Shown here in pieces: positions 16,115-24,861 of a stretch of DNA of 64,000 bases (position 1 is its first letter; every line of letters starts with the position of its first letter). A program made the position numbers and the translations under genes. Source of the stretch: CBDFLS01 sp965249185 (GTDB lineage Bacteria > Chloroflexota > Dehalococcoidia > Lucifugimonadales > Australimonadaceae). The stretch covers positions 62,001 through 126,000 of the forward strand of contig CBDFLS010000002.1 of assembly GCA_965249185.1 (NCBI GenBank). The letters are read 5' to 3'. Under the pieces are notes generated by a model. That model did no database searches and was not told the DNA's origin. It was given only the letters and a program-made list of their open reading frames with translations.

Positions 16115-17878
16115 CCCACATTTCCCAGATCAGCCGCGTGGGTGCGTCGTAATCCGGTAAGAGTGCTGCCTATTTGAGCCGCCTACCTGGGCATTATGGG
16201 CAGTGTGGGTGCTAGACTGGCCGAGCTAGCGGGTCTAGTTCTGGATACCGCAATCTCGCTGGAGGCACCCAATGGGTGAAAGCTCCGACACCCCTTTGAA
16301 GCTCCAATTCGACCGCAGAGTCCGCCTGGATTTTCGTGGCGCTACCATCACCTCGGACGCCGGACTCCTGGCATGCCGCGAGCTTGATGCCGCTCTGGGG
16401 CTCACAGAGACAGCCAACGATTATATCCATGAAAGCCGCACCGGCCGCAATGTGCAACACCCGCTGTTGCCCTTGCTCAGACAATCGGTGTATAGCCGTC
16501 TCGCTGGCTACGAGGACACCAACGACGCTGAACGGCTTGCCCAAGACCCGGCTATGCGTGTCATCGTCGGGTGGCAAGGTACTGATAAGCAGGCAGCCAG
16601 CACCAATACTATGAGCCGATTTGAGACTGAGGTGTTAACCGAAGAGGAAAACCTGGATGGGCTTGCGCGCCTGAATGTTGAGTGGGTGGACAGGGCCATG
16701 GCCCAGACATCTCACCAGCGAGTTATCCTAGACATGGACAGCTCTGAAAGCCCGGTGCATGGGCAGCAAGAGGGAGTCGCCTACAACGGCCACTTCGAGT
16801 CCGTATGTTATCACCCGCTCTTCCTGTTCAACCATTTCGGAGATTGCGAAGGTGCAATGCTTCGCCCGGGCAACGTCCACAGCGCTGAGCGGTGGCGGGA
16901 GGTTCTGGAGCCCGTCGTGAAGCGATACCAGGAGAAAGGAGTTCGGCTGCTGTTCCGGGCCGATGCTGCCTTTGCCAAGCCCGAGGTGTACGAGTACCTG
17001 GAGTCAAGGGACACTGGCTACGCTATGCGGCTTCCGGCCAACGAGGTATTACAAGGAAACATCCGGCACCTGCTGAAGCGGCCCGTGGGCAGGCCGCCTA
17101 AAGCCTGCCCTGAGCCTGTCGAAGGGAAGCCCGTAGTCCGGTATCACGACTTCGTTTACCAGGCCCAGAGCTGGGACATTCCCCGGCGTGTGGTCGCCAA
17201 GGTGGAGTGGCGCCAGGGTGAGCTATTCCCGAGGGTCGGGTTCGTCGTCACCAACCTCAACCTACCGCCGGCAGGCGTAACCCACTTCTACAACGGGCGG
17301 GGCACGGCCGAGCAGTGGATCAAGGAAGGTAAATACGCCCTGAACTGGACGCGGCTCTCGTGTCACAGGTTCGTTGCTAACCAGGTGAGGCTGTGGCTGT
17401 TTGTGCTGGCCTACAACCTGGGCAACTTCATGAGAAGGCTGACTTTGCCAGAGTCAGTGAAACACTGGTCACTGCGAAGCGTGCAGACCAAGCTCATCAA
17501 GATGGGTGGACGTCTGGTGCGGCATGCCAGGAGGTTGGTGTTTCAGCTTGCTGAGGTGGCAGTGTCCCGGGAGGTATTCCGGCAAGTGTTGGAGCGTATC
17601 GCCGGGCTCCATCCAGCACCAGGGTAGCGATTATCCTTGAGGTCATCAGAGGTGAAGAGAGGCAACCAAGGGCGAGGTGCGCGCCCGGAGGAGTTTGAAG
17701 GGAGTGCAAACGTGGTGAAAGCCACCTCCGCTGCCTGGGGCCGCTAACTCACCACGCCGAGAGATGGTTTTGTGCGCTTGATTGGATGGTTGACGGCATC
17801 CGTGACTGATACTACGATGGCTCTCGTCGAGGATGGTGCGTTGCTTGGACCCAGGCAGCTTGATATGGGTAATTCCGG
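16115..17878 (+). mobile_element. IS1380-family element, copy 2 (inner), intact
   Basis: This 1,764-bp element is inserted in the transposase gene of copy 1. It is flanked by a perfect 5-bp duplication GTAAA (16110-16114 and 17879-17883). Ends are CCCACATTTCCC and GGGTAATTCCGG. Two silent or near-silent differences from copy 1 (at about 16913 and 16942) show that it came from another donor, not from copy 1 itself. Confidence 0.95.
16272..17627 (+). CDS. IS1380 family transposase (copy 2), intact
   Basis: The 451-residue transposase has a DDE-type core: ILDMDSSESPVHG (first Asp), LLFRADAAFAKPEVYEYLE (second Asp) and NGRGTAEQWIKEGK (Glu), followed by a long C-terminal helical region (LSCHRFVANQVRLWLFVLAY). 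Around residues 277-290 an insertion reading KACPEPVEGKP is encoded by a short palindromic repeat (CCTGAGCCTGTCGAAGGG) that has settled in frame. A ribosome binding site (CTGGAGG) lies 6 bp upstream of the start. All key residues are present, so the protein is probably active. Confidence 0.93.
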   Translation: MGESSDTPLKLQFDRRVRLDFRGATITSDAGLLACRELDAALGLTETANDYIHESRTGRNVQHPLLPLLRQSVYSRLAGYEDTNDAERLAQDPAMRVIVGWQGTDKQAASTNTMSRFETEVLTEEENLDGLARLNVEWVDRAMAQTSHQRVILDMDSSESPVHGQQEGVAYNGHFESVCYHPLFLFNHFGDCEGAMLRPGNVHSAERWREVLEPVVKRYQEKGVRLLFRADAAFAKPEVYEYLESRDTGYAMRLPANEVLQGNIRHLLKRPVGRPPKACPEPVEGKPVVRYHDFVYQAQSWDIPRRVVAKVEWRQGELFPRVGFVVTNLNLPPAGVTHFYNGRGTAEQWIKEGKYALNWTRLSCHRFVANQVRLWLFVLAYNLGNFMRRLTLPESVKHWSLRSVQTKLIKMGGRLVRHARRLVFQLAEVAVSREVFRQVLERIAGLHPAPG

Positions 17879-19199
17879 GTAAATACGCCCTGAACTGGAC
17901 GCGGCTCTCGTGTCACAGGTTCGTTGCTAACCAGGTGAGGCTGTGGCTGTTTGTGCTGGCCTACAACCTGGGCAACTTCATGAGAAGGCTGACTTTGCCA
18001 GAGTCAGTGAAACACTGGTCACTGCGAAGCGTGCAGACCAAGCTCATCAAGATGGGTGGACGTCTGGTGCGGCATGCCAGGAGGTTGGTGTTTCAGCTTG
18101 CTGAGGTGGCAGTGTCCCGGGAGGTATTCCGGCAAGTGTTGGAGCGTATCGCCGGGCTCCATCCAGCACCAGGGTAGCGATTATCCTTGAGGTCATCAGA
18201 GGTGAAGAGAGGCAACCAAGGGCGAGGTGCGCGCCCGGAGGAGTTTGAAGGGAGTGCAAACGTGGTGAAAGCCACCTCCGCTGCCTGGGGCCGCTAACTC
18301 ACCACGCCGAGAGATGGTTTTGTGCGCTTGATTGGATGGTTGACGGCATCCGTGACTGATACTACGATGGCTCTCGTCGAGGATGGTGCGTTGCTTGGAC
18401 CCAGGCAGCTTGATATGGGTAATTCCGGTATAGAAGATCTCGATATATTCTGTCATATCTCGAATTGCTTCCTGTCTACTTCGATAATGACGGTGATGGA
18501 CTAGCTCCTGCTTGAGTGTTCCCCAGAAGCTCTCCATCGGCGCATTATCAAAACAGTTCCCTTTCCCGCTCATGGATGATCTCAGGCCAGAGCGCTCCAT
18601 AAGATTTCTGTACTCCTGGGAGCAATACTGAGAGCCCCGGTCAGAGTGATGCATCAGTCCCCTCGCGGGGCGTTTGGCTCTCAGCGCCCGGAATAGAGAC
18701 TGACTAACCAGATTCCTGGTCATCCGCTCTCCCATGGCATAGCCCACGAGCTCTCCGGTGAACAGGTCCTTGTGGCCCGCCAGGTATAGCCAGCCTTCAT
18801 CAGTCGGTATATAGGTGATGTCACTCACCCACACGGCGTTGGGCTGACTGACCTTGAACTGCTGGCCCAACAAGTTATCCGCAACTGGCAGTCTGTGCGC
18901 GGAGTTAGTGGTAGTCTTGAATCTCCTCTTCTGTTTACAGCGTATGCCGAGCTTTTGCCGGATCCGCTTGATCCGGCAAACACCCACCCGAACGCCATGC
19001 TCCGCCAGATCGCGCTGTAACCGTTCCGGGCCATAGGTCTGTCTATTCCGCTGGTGGGCCGCCATTATCTCCAGCTCCAGCCGCACTTCCTCCTGTGCCC
19101 GCTTGGACAGCGGCCGGTCCACCCACGCATAGTAGCCGCTGGCCGATACATTCATAATCCGTCGCATCATCCGGACTGGATACTTGAGCCGCAACTCAT

Positions 19200-19517
19200 T
19201 CATCGCCGCGTACCGGGCAGCGACTCCTTGGCAAAGTACGCGGCCGCTTTTTTTAGTATGTCCCGCTCCATCTTCACTTCCGCCAGTTCCTTCTTAGTCC
19301 GGGCCAAATCCATCTCTACTTCAGTCAAGGGCCTGTACGTCTTGCCGACATCTCCCAGTTTGCCGGCCCTTTGTGCCTTCACCCAGTACCCTAACGTCGA
19401 TGGCGCCAGGGACAACCGGCGGGCTGCCTCCGGCAATGATAGCCTCTCTTCCGTTACCAGCTTCACTGCTTCCTGGCGGAATTCCCTCGTGTATCTTCCT
19501 TGAGGGACACCTTTCAT
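19200..19517 (-). CDS. IS3 OrfA (copy B), helix-turn-helix protein
   Basis: The 105-residue product (MKGVPQGRYTREFRQEAVKL) has the HTH of IS3-family OrfA (LSLPEAARRLSLAPSTLGYW) and a leucine-zipper-like C-terminus. A run of A followed by G in the codons for ILKKAAAYF is a typical slippery site for -1 frameshifting into OrfB to give the fused transposase. The frame is intact although its partner OrfB is broken. Confidence 0.9.
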   Translation of the reverse strand: MKGVPQGRYTREFRQEAVKLVTEERLSLPEAARRLSLAPSTLGYWVKAQRAGKLGDVGKTYRPLTEVEMDLARTKKELAEVKMERDILKKAAAYFAKESLPGTRR

Positions 19518-19599
19518 ACTGACACCTCCGTCGCTCTATCTTATCCGACTTTGGTGTCCGTTTTTCCCATCCCATCTCACTAATGTGACACATCTGATT

Positions 19600-19957
19600 C
19601 AAGTGGACCCCATCATCAGGACAGCGGTGAGGCTAAAATAAGAGAGTCTACCGCTGGGGTGTCTCGTAAACCTTCATCCGATGGTAAGGCTCGTTGATGT
19701 TCCAGTAAACACCTTTGTGGGCTCACCGCTTGGAACACCTGACCCGGTGACCGATAGCCCAGGGCTTGATGGGGCCGCTCTTGGTTGTAGAAGGCCAGAT
19801 AAGCCCCAATCCCCTTTCTGGCCTCAGTCCCATTTTGGTATGCCTTCAGGTACACCTCCTCGTACTTGATGCTGCGCCACAGCCGTTCCACGAAGACGTT
19901 GTCCATGCACCGGCCCCTGCCGTCCATGCTCACTTGAACGCCTTGCGCCAGCAGCAT
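19600..19957 (-). pseudogene. IS3-family (IS407-like) transposase C-terminal remnant
   Basis: The minus frame from 19957 reads LLAQGVQVSMDGRGRCMDN, VFVERLWRSIKYEEVYLKAY and LAFYNQERPHQALGYRSPG. This is the C-terminal integrase core of IS3/IS407-type OrfB, from a different element than copies A-C. The catalytic aspartates and OrfA are missing. TGGACCCCATCATCAGGACA at about 19600 looks like the old terminal repeat. Confidence 0.85.
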
Positions 19958-20125
19958 GGACCAGATGCAACCGACACAAAAACCTGCGGTACTCCTGGGC
20001 GGTTGATTTGGATGCAGCGAGCGGAGACGGTCGCATATCCTAGCTGGTTTGGCGTCGCCAGCTCATTGATCTGACGCCGAACGGCCTGATGACGGGTCCG
20101 AGTCTCAATACGTGGGCCGGCGCAT

Positions 20126-20255
20126 GGTCCTGGTAGACCTGGCGGACCGTCAGGCCGGCACGCTCTGCGTACTCGGTGCAGGCGTGGATCTGAACGCCGA
20201 GGTCCTAGCGTTCGTCGTTTGTGCTCACTCTGGCATAGATCACGACGCTCGGCAT
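20126..20255 (-). pseudogene. Serine recombinase (resolvase) N-terminal remnant with amber codon
   Basis: From ATG at 20255 the minus strand reads MPSVVIYARVSTNDER, then a TAG, then DLGVQIHACTEYAERAGLTV and RQVYQDHA. YARVST with the catalytic serine and the downstream QDLxxQ region are the N-terminal signature of resolvase/invertase enzymes; the TAG stands where CAG (Gln) is expected. Resemblance ends near 20126. This is a decayed fragment without the rest of the catalytic domain. Confidence 0.8.
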
Positions 20256-20556
20256 TGGATCACCAGCCTATCCGCCCACAGTGCGGGCATGCGCTCCATA
20301 CCACGCGCCGCCACTCGGCGGACGACCGGGGAGACTCACTCTGGACCTGGCCTCCACCCTTCAACGTTGGCTGAAGGTCTGGCGGTCAAGGGCGTCAGCA
20401 TGCGCCGGAGCGGTCAAACCGCCGTCAACCGGGAGGCCGACGGAAGGGAAAGGCTGATACCCCGTTTCTCGGCAGCGAAATGCGCCATAGTCAAACACGC
20501 GCTGGGAGCGCCTCCTGGACGATATGCTGTCCGTCCCCGGCTGAGGGCGCGTGACT
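20256..20556. other. Gene-free gap between resolvase remnant and LRR gene
   Basis: About 300 bp with short frames in several directions. None has a ribosome binding site or a recognisable domain, and the sequence next to remnants on both sides suggests decayed mobile DNA. Nothing is supported here. Confidence 0.4.
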
Positions 20557-22575
20557 TCAGCAGAAGGGCAGGCCTCCAAGAAGAAAGTCATAAGAGCTGT
20601 CCAACTGGTCTTCCAGGCTGCTTGGCACGCACCCGCCCAAGGAGTTGCCGCCAAGGCTCAGCCATATCAGGTTGGAGAGGCTACCCAGCTCCGCCGGTAT
20701 CTCCCCGCTCAAGCCGTTGTTGTGGAGGTACAGATATTCCAGGTTGGAGAGGCTGCCCAGCTCCGCCGGTATCTCCCCGCTCAACTCGTTGTCGCCGAGG
20801 CCCAGATATATCAGGTTGGAGAGGCTGCCCAGCTCCGCCGGTATCTCCCCGCTCAAGCCGTTGTTGCCGAGGTACAGCCCTGTAACGCGCCCGTCGTCGT
20901 TGGTGGTGACATCGTACCATTCGCCGAGGGGAGCGTCGCTCAGCCAGTTCTTACTGTACTCCCAGTTCTCACCGTTCGTTGCGTTGTAGAGGGCAACCAG
21001 CGCCTCCCGGTCCGTTTCGGCGAAGCCGGTTCCGCAGAAGGGCAGGTCGCCAAGGTAGGAGGCGTCAAAGTCCAACTGGTCTTCCAGGCTGCTTGGCACG
21101 CACCCGCCCAAGGAGTTGCCGCCAAGGCTCAGCCCTATCAGGTTGGAGAGGCTGCCCAACTCCGCCGGTATCTCCCCGCTCAATTCGTTGCCGCCAAGGC
21201 TCAGCCCTATCAGGTTGGAGAGGCTGCCCAACTCCGCCGGTATCTCCCCGCTCAATTCGTTGCTGTCGAGGATTAGCCATGCCAGGTTGGAGAGGCTGCC
21301 CAACTCCGCCGGTATCTCCCCGCTCAACTCGTTGCTGTAGAGGATCAGATATTCCAGGTTGGAGAGGCTGCCCAACTCCGCCGGTATCTCCCCGCTCAAC
21401 TCGTTGCTGTAGAGGATCAGATATTCCAGGTTGGAGAGGCTGCCCAACTCCGCCGGTATCTCCCCGCTCAACTCGTTGTCGTCGAGGCCCAGCCTTGTAA
21501 CGCGCCCGTCGTCGTTGGTGGTGACACCGTACCATTCGCCGAGGGGAGCGTCGCTCAGCCAGTTGTGGCTTCGAAACCAGTTCTCACCGTTCGTTGCGTT
21601 GTAGAGGGCAACCAGCGCCTCCCGGTCCGTTTCGGCGAAGCCGGAGACCGGTGGCGCTGCGGTAGGAGTGGGCTCTGGTACTGCCGTAGCCGGTGGCGCT
21701 GCGGTAGGAGTGGGATCCGGGCGCTGTGCGTAGATGAGTGAGCCTCGCCGGCCGAGACTAAACTCGCCCTCAACTATAGGAGATGCCGCAACGACCACCA
21801 CTCCGTCGACGCTTACAACGGGACTGTCAATCCAATCCTCTAAATCGTCTTCTACGTCCCGCTCCGCATCGGAGGCGCCATCCTCGTTCCGGAAGACGAA
21901 CCCGTATGCCGTGACCAGCTCTCGATTCTCCGCGCGCAGGCCGGTCGCCCACTTCCGGCAACCCCGGTAGCTGCAGTCGTCCGCCACGCTGTACACCAGC
22001 ACATCGCCCAGCGACTCTACGGCCGAGGCGACCTCATCGTCCTGCCCCATAGATCGCCCTCCGTCTTTGAATACGTCGATCGACTCCTCCACGCGGTCCT
22101 CCTCGCCGATGACCACCACATCTCCCCCAACGATAGCGACGGCGGCGTTGCCCCCACGCTCAGTCCAAACGGTGACGTCCCGATAGGTGTCGTCTCGAAA
22201 GCGCGCGTCGTCGAGCGCATCCTCCACGTCCTCGACCGAGAGGTCTCCGCGCAGGATCGTCAGCGCGTCCGCGCTTCCCAGCTCCGAGACGATGATCGAG
22301 TCTACGTCGTCGAGGTCGACCCCCCAATCATCCAACTCATCGGCCTTTACCAGATCCGCGAGCTGATCCTCTAGGTCGTTGAGTCGTTCTTCGCGGACGC
22401 TCTCCATGTCAGCGAACGTGAAAGTGTCCGCTCCCCGGGGGACCAGCTCAAGTAGACTGCCGACGACGGCCGTCTCTCCCGAACGTCCTTCCGACGAAGG
22501 AGCCTCTCCGTCCCCACCGCACGCCGTCGCGAGCATGGCGGTGAGAATGGCGAGCGACACCGAGATCGCTCTTAG

Positions 22576-24339
22576 CCGGAATTACCCATATCAAGCTGCC
22601 TGGGTCCAAGCAACGCACCATCCTCGACGAGAGCCATCGTAGTATCAGTCACGGATGCCGTCAACCATCCAATCAAGCGCACAAAACCATCTCTCGGCGT
22701 GGTGAGTTAGCGGCCCCAGGCAGCGGAGGTGGCTTTCACCACGTTTGCACTCCCTTCAAACTCCTCCGGGCGCGCACCTCGCCCTTGGTTGCCTCTCTTC
22801 ACCTCTGATGACCTCAAGGATAATCGCTACCCTGGTGCTGGATGGAGCCCGGCGATACGCTCCAACACTTGCCGGAATACCTCCCGGGACACTGCCACCT
22901 CAGCAAGCTGAAACACCAACCTCCTGGCATGCCGCACCAGACGTCCACCCATCTTGATGAGCTTGGTCTGCACGCTTCGCAGTGACCAGTGTTTCACTGA
23001 CTCTGGCAAAGTCAGCCTTCTCATGAAGTTGCCCAGGTTGTAGGCCAGCACAAACAGCCACAGCCTCACCTGGTTAGCAACGAACCTGTGACACGAGAGC
23101 CGCGTCCAGTTCAGGGCGTATTTACCTTCCTTGATCCACTGCTCGGCCGTGCCCCGCCCGTTGTAGAAGTGGGTTACGCCTGCCGGCGGTAGGTTGAGGT
23201 TGGTGACGACGAACCCGACCCTCGGGAATAGCTCACCCTGGCGCCACTCCACCTTGGCGACCACACGCCGGGGAATGTCCCAGCTCTGGGCCTGGTAAAC
23301 GAAGTCGTGATACCGGACTACGGGCTTCCCTTCGACAGGCTCAGGGCAGGCTTTAGGCGGCCTGCCCACGGGCCGCTTCAGCAGGTGCCGGATGTTTCCT
23401 TGTAATACCTCGTTGGCCGGAAGCCGCATAGCGTAGCCAGTGTCCCTTGACTCCAGGTACTCGTACACCTCGGGCTTGGCAAAGGCAGCATCGGCCCGGA
23501 ACAGCAGCCGGACTCCTTTCTCCTGGTATCGCTTCACGACTGGCTCCAGAACCTCCCGCCACCGCTCAGCGCTGTGGACGTTGCCCGGGCGAAGCATTGC
23601 ACCTTCGCAATCTCCGAAATGGTTGAACAGGAAGAGCGGGTGATAACATACGGACTCGAAGTGGCCGTTGTAGGCGACTCCCTCTTGCTGCCCATGCACC
23701 GGGCTTTCAGAGCTGTCCATGTCTAGGATAACTCGCTGGTGAGATGTCTGGGCCATGGCCCTGTCCACCCACTCAACATTCAGGCGCGCAAGCCCATCCA
23801 GGTTTTCCTCTTCGGTTAACACCTCAGTCTCAAATCGGCTCATAGTATTGGTGCTGGCTGCCTGCTTATCAGTACCTTGCCACCCGACGATGACACGCAT
23901 AGCCGGGTCTTGGGCAAGCCGTTCAGCGTCGTTGGTGTCCTCATAGCCAGCGAGACGGCTATACACCGATTGTCTGAGCAAGGGCAACAGCGGGTGTTGC
24001 ACATTGCGGCCGGTGCGGCTTTCATGGATATAATCGTTGGCTGTCTCTGTGAGCCCCAGAGCGGCATCAAGCTCGCGGCATGCCAGGAGTCCGGCGTCCG
24101 AGGTGATGGTAGCGCCACGAAAATCCAGGCGGACTCTGCGGTCGAATTGGAGCTTCAAAGGGGTGTCGGAGCTTTCACCCATTGGGTGCCTCCAGCGAGA
24201 TTGCGGTATCCAGAACTAGACCCGCTAGCTCGGCCAGTCTAGCACCCACACTGCCCATAATGCCCAGGTAGGCGGCTCAAATAGGCAGCACTCTCACCGG
24301 ATTACGACGCACCCACGCGGCTGATCTGGGAAATGTGGG
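22576..24339 (-). mobile_element. IS1380-family element, copy 3, intact
   Basis: The 1,764-bp element has the same ends as copies 1 and 2 and is flanked by a perfect 5-bp duplication CTTAG (22571-22575 and 24340-24344). It lies in the eighth codon of the LRR lipoprotein gene, with its transposase in the same orientation as that gene. Confidence 0.96.
22827..24182 (-). CDS. IS1380 family transposase (copy 3), intact
   Basis: The 451-residue product appears identical to copy 2 at protein level, with the same DDE motifs (LDMDSSESP, RADAAFAKPE, AEQWIKEGK) and the same in-frame CPEPVEG insertion. The DNA has a silent TAC to TAT change in the codon for Tyr in AGYEDTNDAE. Near-identity of three copies indicates recent amplification. 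Confidence 0.93.
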   Translation of the reverse strand: MGESSDTPLKLQFDRRVRLDFRGATITSDAGLLACRELDAALGLTETANDYIHESRTGRNVQHPLLPLLRQSVYSRLAGYEDTNDAERLAQDPAMRVIVGWQGTDKQAASTNTMSRFETEVLTEEENLDGLARLNVEWVDRAMAQTSHQRVILDMDSSESPVHGQQEGVAYNGHFESVCYHPLFLFNHFGDCEGAMLRPGNVHSAERWREVLEPVVKRYQEKGVRLLFRADAAFAKPEVYEYLESRDTGYAMRLPANEVLQGNIRHLLKRPVGRPPKACPEPVEGKPVVRYHDFVYQAQSWDIPRRVVAKVEWRQGELFPRVGFVVTNLNLPPAGVTHFYNGRGTAEQWIKEGKYALNWTRLSCHRFVANQVRLWLFVLAYNLGNFMRRLTLPESVKHWSLRSVQTKLIKMGGRLVRHARRLVFQLAEVAVSREVFRQVLERIAGLHPAPG

Positions 24340-24543
24340 CTTAGTTGTAACAGCCTGTCTATCATGCATCTCTCCTTTTCGTATCCCACACCTCTCAATC
24401 CACAGCGCCGGTGCGATTCTAAGGAAGTTGCTCAGGGTCGTAGTCGTCTTCGTCTACGGATACTGTGACAACGACGAATACTGAGATAGGATGGAAAAAA
24501 CGGACACCAAAGTCGGATAAGATAGAGCGACGGAGGTGTCAGT

Positions 24544-24861
24544 ATGAAAGGTGTCCCTCAAGGAAGATACACGAGGGAATTCCGCCAGGAAGCAGTGAAG
24601 CTGGTAACGGAAGAGAGGCTATCATTGCCGGAGGCAGCCCGCCGGTTGTCCCTGGCGCCATCGACGTTAGGGTACTGGGTGAAGGCACAAAGGGCCGGCA
24701 AACTGGGAGATGTCGGCAAGACGTACAGGCCCTTGACTGAAGTAGAGATGGATTTGGCCCGGACTAAGAAGGAACTGGCGGAAGTGAAGATGGAGCGGGA
24801 CATACTAAAAAAAGCGGCCGCGTACTTTGCCAAGGAGTCGCTGCCCGGTACGCGGCGATGA
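24544..24861 (+). CDS. IS3 OrfA (copy A), helix-turn-helix protein
   Basis: This 105-residue protein is identical to OrfA of copy B. GGAGGTG precedes the ATG. The HTH spans about residues 25-48 (LSLPEAARRLSLAPSTLGYW). A slippery A-run before GCGGCC near 24808-24816 would allow -1 frameshifting to produce the OrfAB transposase; the OrfA stop overlaps the OrfB start (ATGA). Confidence 0.92.
   Translation: MKGVPQGRYTREFRQEAVKLVTEERLSLPEAARRLSLAPSTLGYWVKAQRAGKLGDVGKTYRPLTEVEMDLARTKKELAEVKMERDILKKAAAYFAKESLPGTRR

Larger units (their letters stand above)
15053..18177 (+). pseudogene. IS1380 transposase (copy 1), interrupted
   Basis: The gene starts MGESSDTPLKLQFDRRVRLD at 15053 and is identical to the intact copies up to about 16114, where copy 2 is inserted. 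The remaining 97 or so codons resume at 17884 and end at 18177. Just before the insertion it has T to C at 16097, changing the conserved EQWIKEGK to EQRIKEGK next to the presumed catalytic glutamate, so it may have been damaged before the second insertion. Confidence 0.93.
14896..18428 (+). mobile_element. IS1380-family element, copy 1 (outer), in IS3
   Basis: It starts CCCACATTTCCCAGATCAGC at 14896 and ends TATGGGTAATTCCGG at 18428, imperfect inverted repeats of about 20 bp. It is flanked by the 5-bp duplication TATAG (14891-14895, 18429-18433) inside the IS3 OrfB gene. Removing the inner copy (16115-17878) and one GTAAA leaves exactly 1,764 bp, the length of the two intact copies. Confidence 0.95.
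14805..19203 (-). pseudogene. IS3 OrfB transposase (copy B) split by IS1380
   Basis: OrfB starts at 19203 and overlaps OrfA by ATGA. It reads normally through the DDE core (VWVSDITYIPTDEGW, HHSDRGSQYCS, NAPMESFWGTLKQEL) down to EYIEIFY at about 18433. There an IS1380 element is inserted with TATAG duplicated (14891-14895 and 18429-18433). The last 30 or so codons (NRQRRQARLGFLSPAAFQQR) lie at 14895-14805, beyond the insertion. The frame that continues to 18196 is IS1380 terminal DNA. This copy cannot make a functional transposase. Confidence 0.92.
14771..19579 (-). mobile_element. IS3-family element, copy B, interrupted by nested IS1380 elements
   Basis: The ends are 27-bp imperfect inverted repeats: 14771 begins TGGGGTCGGATGGCAATAGT and the other end (complement of 19553-19579) reads TGAGATGGGATGGGAAAAAC, both then continuing to GGACACCAAA. 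Nearly the same sequence is found uninterrupted at 24482-25752. Removing 14896-18428 and one TATAG restores an element of about 1.27 kb. It cut the vWA gene at its left end. Confidence 0.93.
20557..24365 (-). pseudogene. LRR lipoprotein gene split in its signal peptide by IS1380 copy 3
   Basis: The open part (20557-22560, GTG) encodes 667 residues beginning inside a signal peptide. Removing 22576-24339 and one CTTAG joins it in frame to ATG 24365, giving MIDRLLQLRAISVSLAILTA and then MLATAC, a complete lipoprotein signal, with AAGGAGAG upstream. The mature protein has an acidic N-terminal domain of about 230 residues, a Thr-Pro linker (PTPTAAPP), then two LRR blocks. Each block opens with ETDREALVALYNATNGENW and closes with LGGCVPSSLEDQLD and LPFC; they hold about six and three plant-type repeats (NELSGEIPAELGSLSNL). 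It was probably a surface binding lipoprotein. A GTG-initiated product would lack the positive N-region. Confidence 0.9.

Noticed and set aside
18196..19203. A 335-residue IS3 transposase variant
   Set aside because: Its last 78 codons are IS1380 terminal DNA entered after the insertion; it is a disrupted gene, not a new protein.
20112..21500. Plus-strand frames over the LRR lipoprotein and its 3' flank
   Set aside because: The repeated PAQAVV/ERLPSSAGISPL text is the antisense of the LRR repeats.
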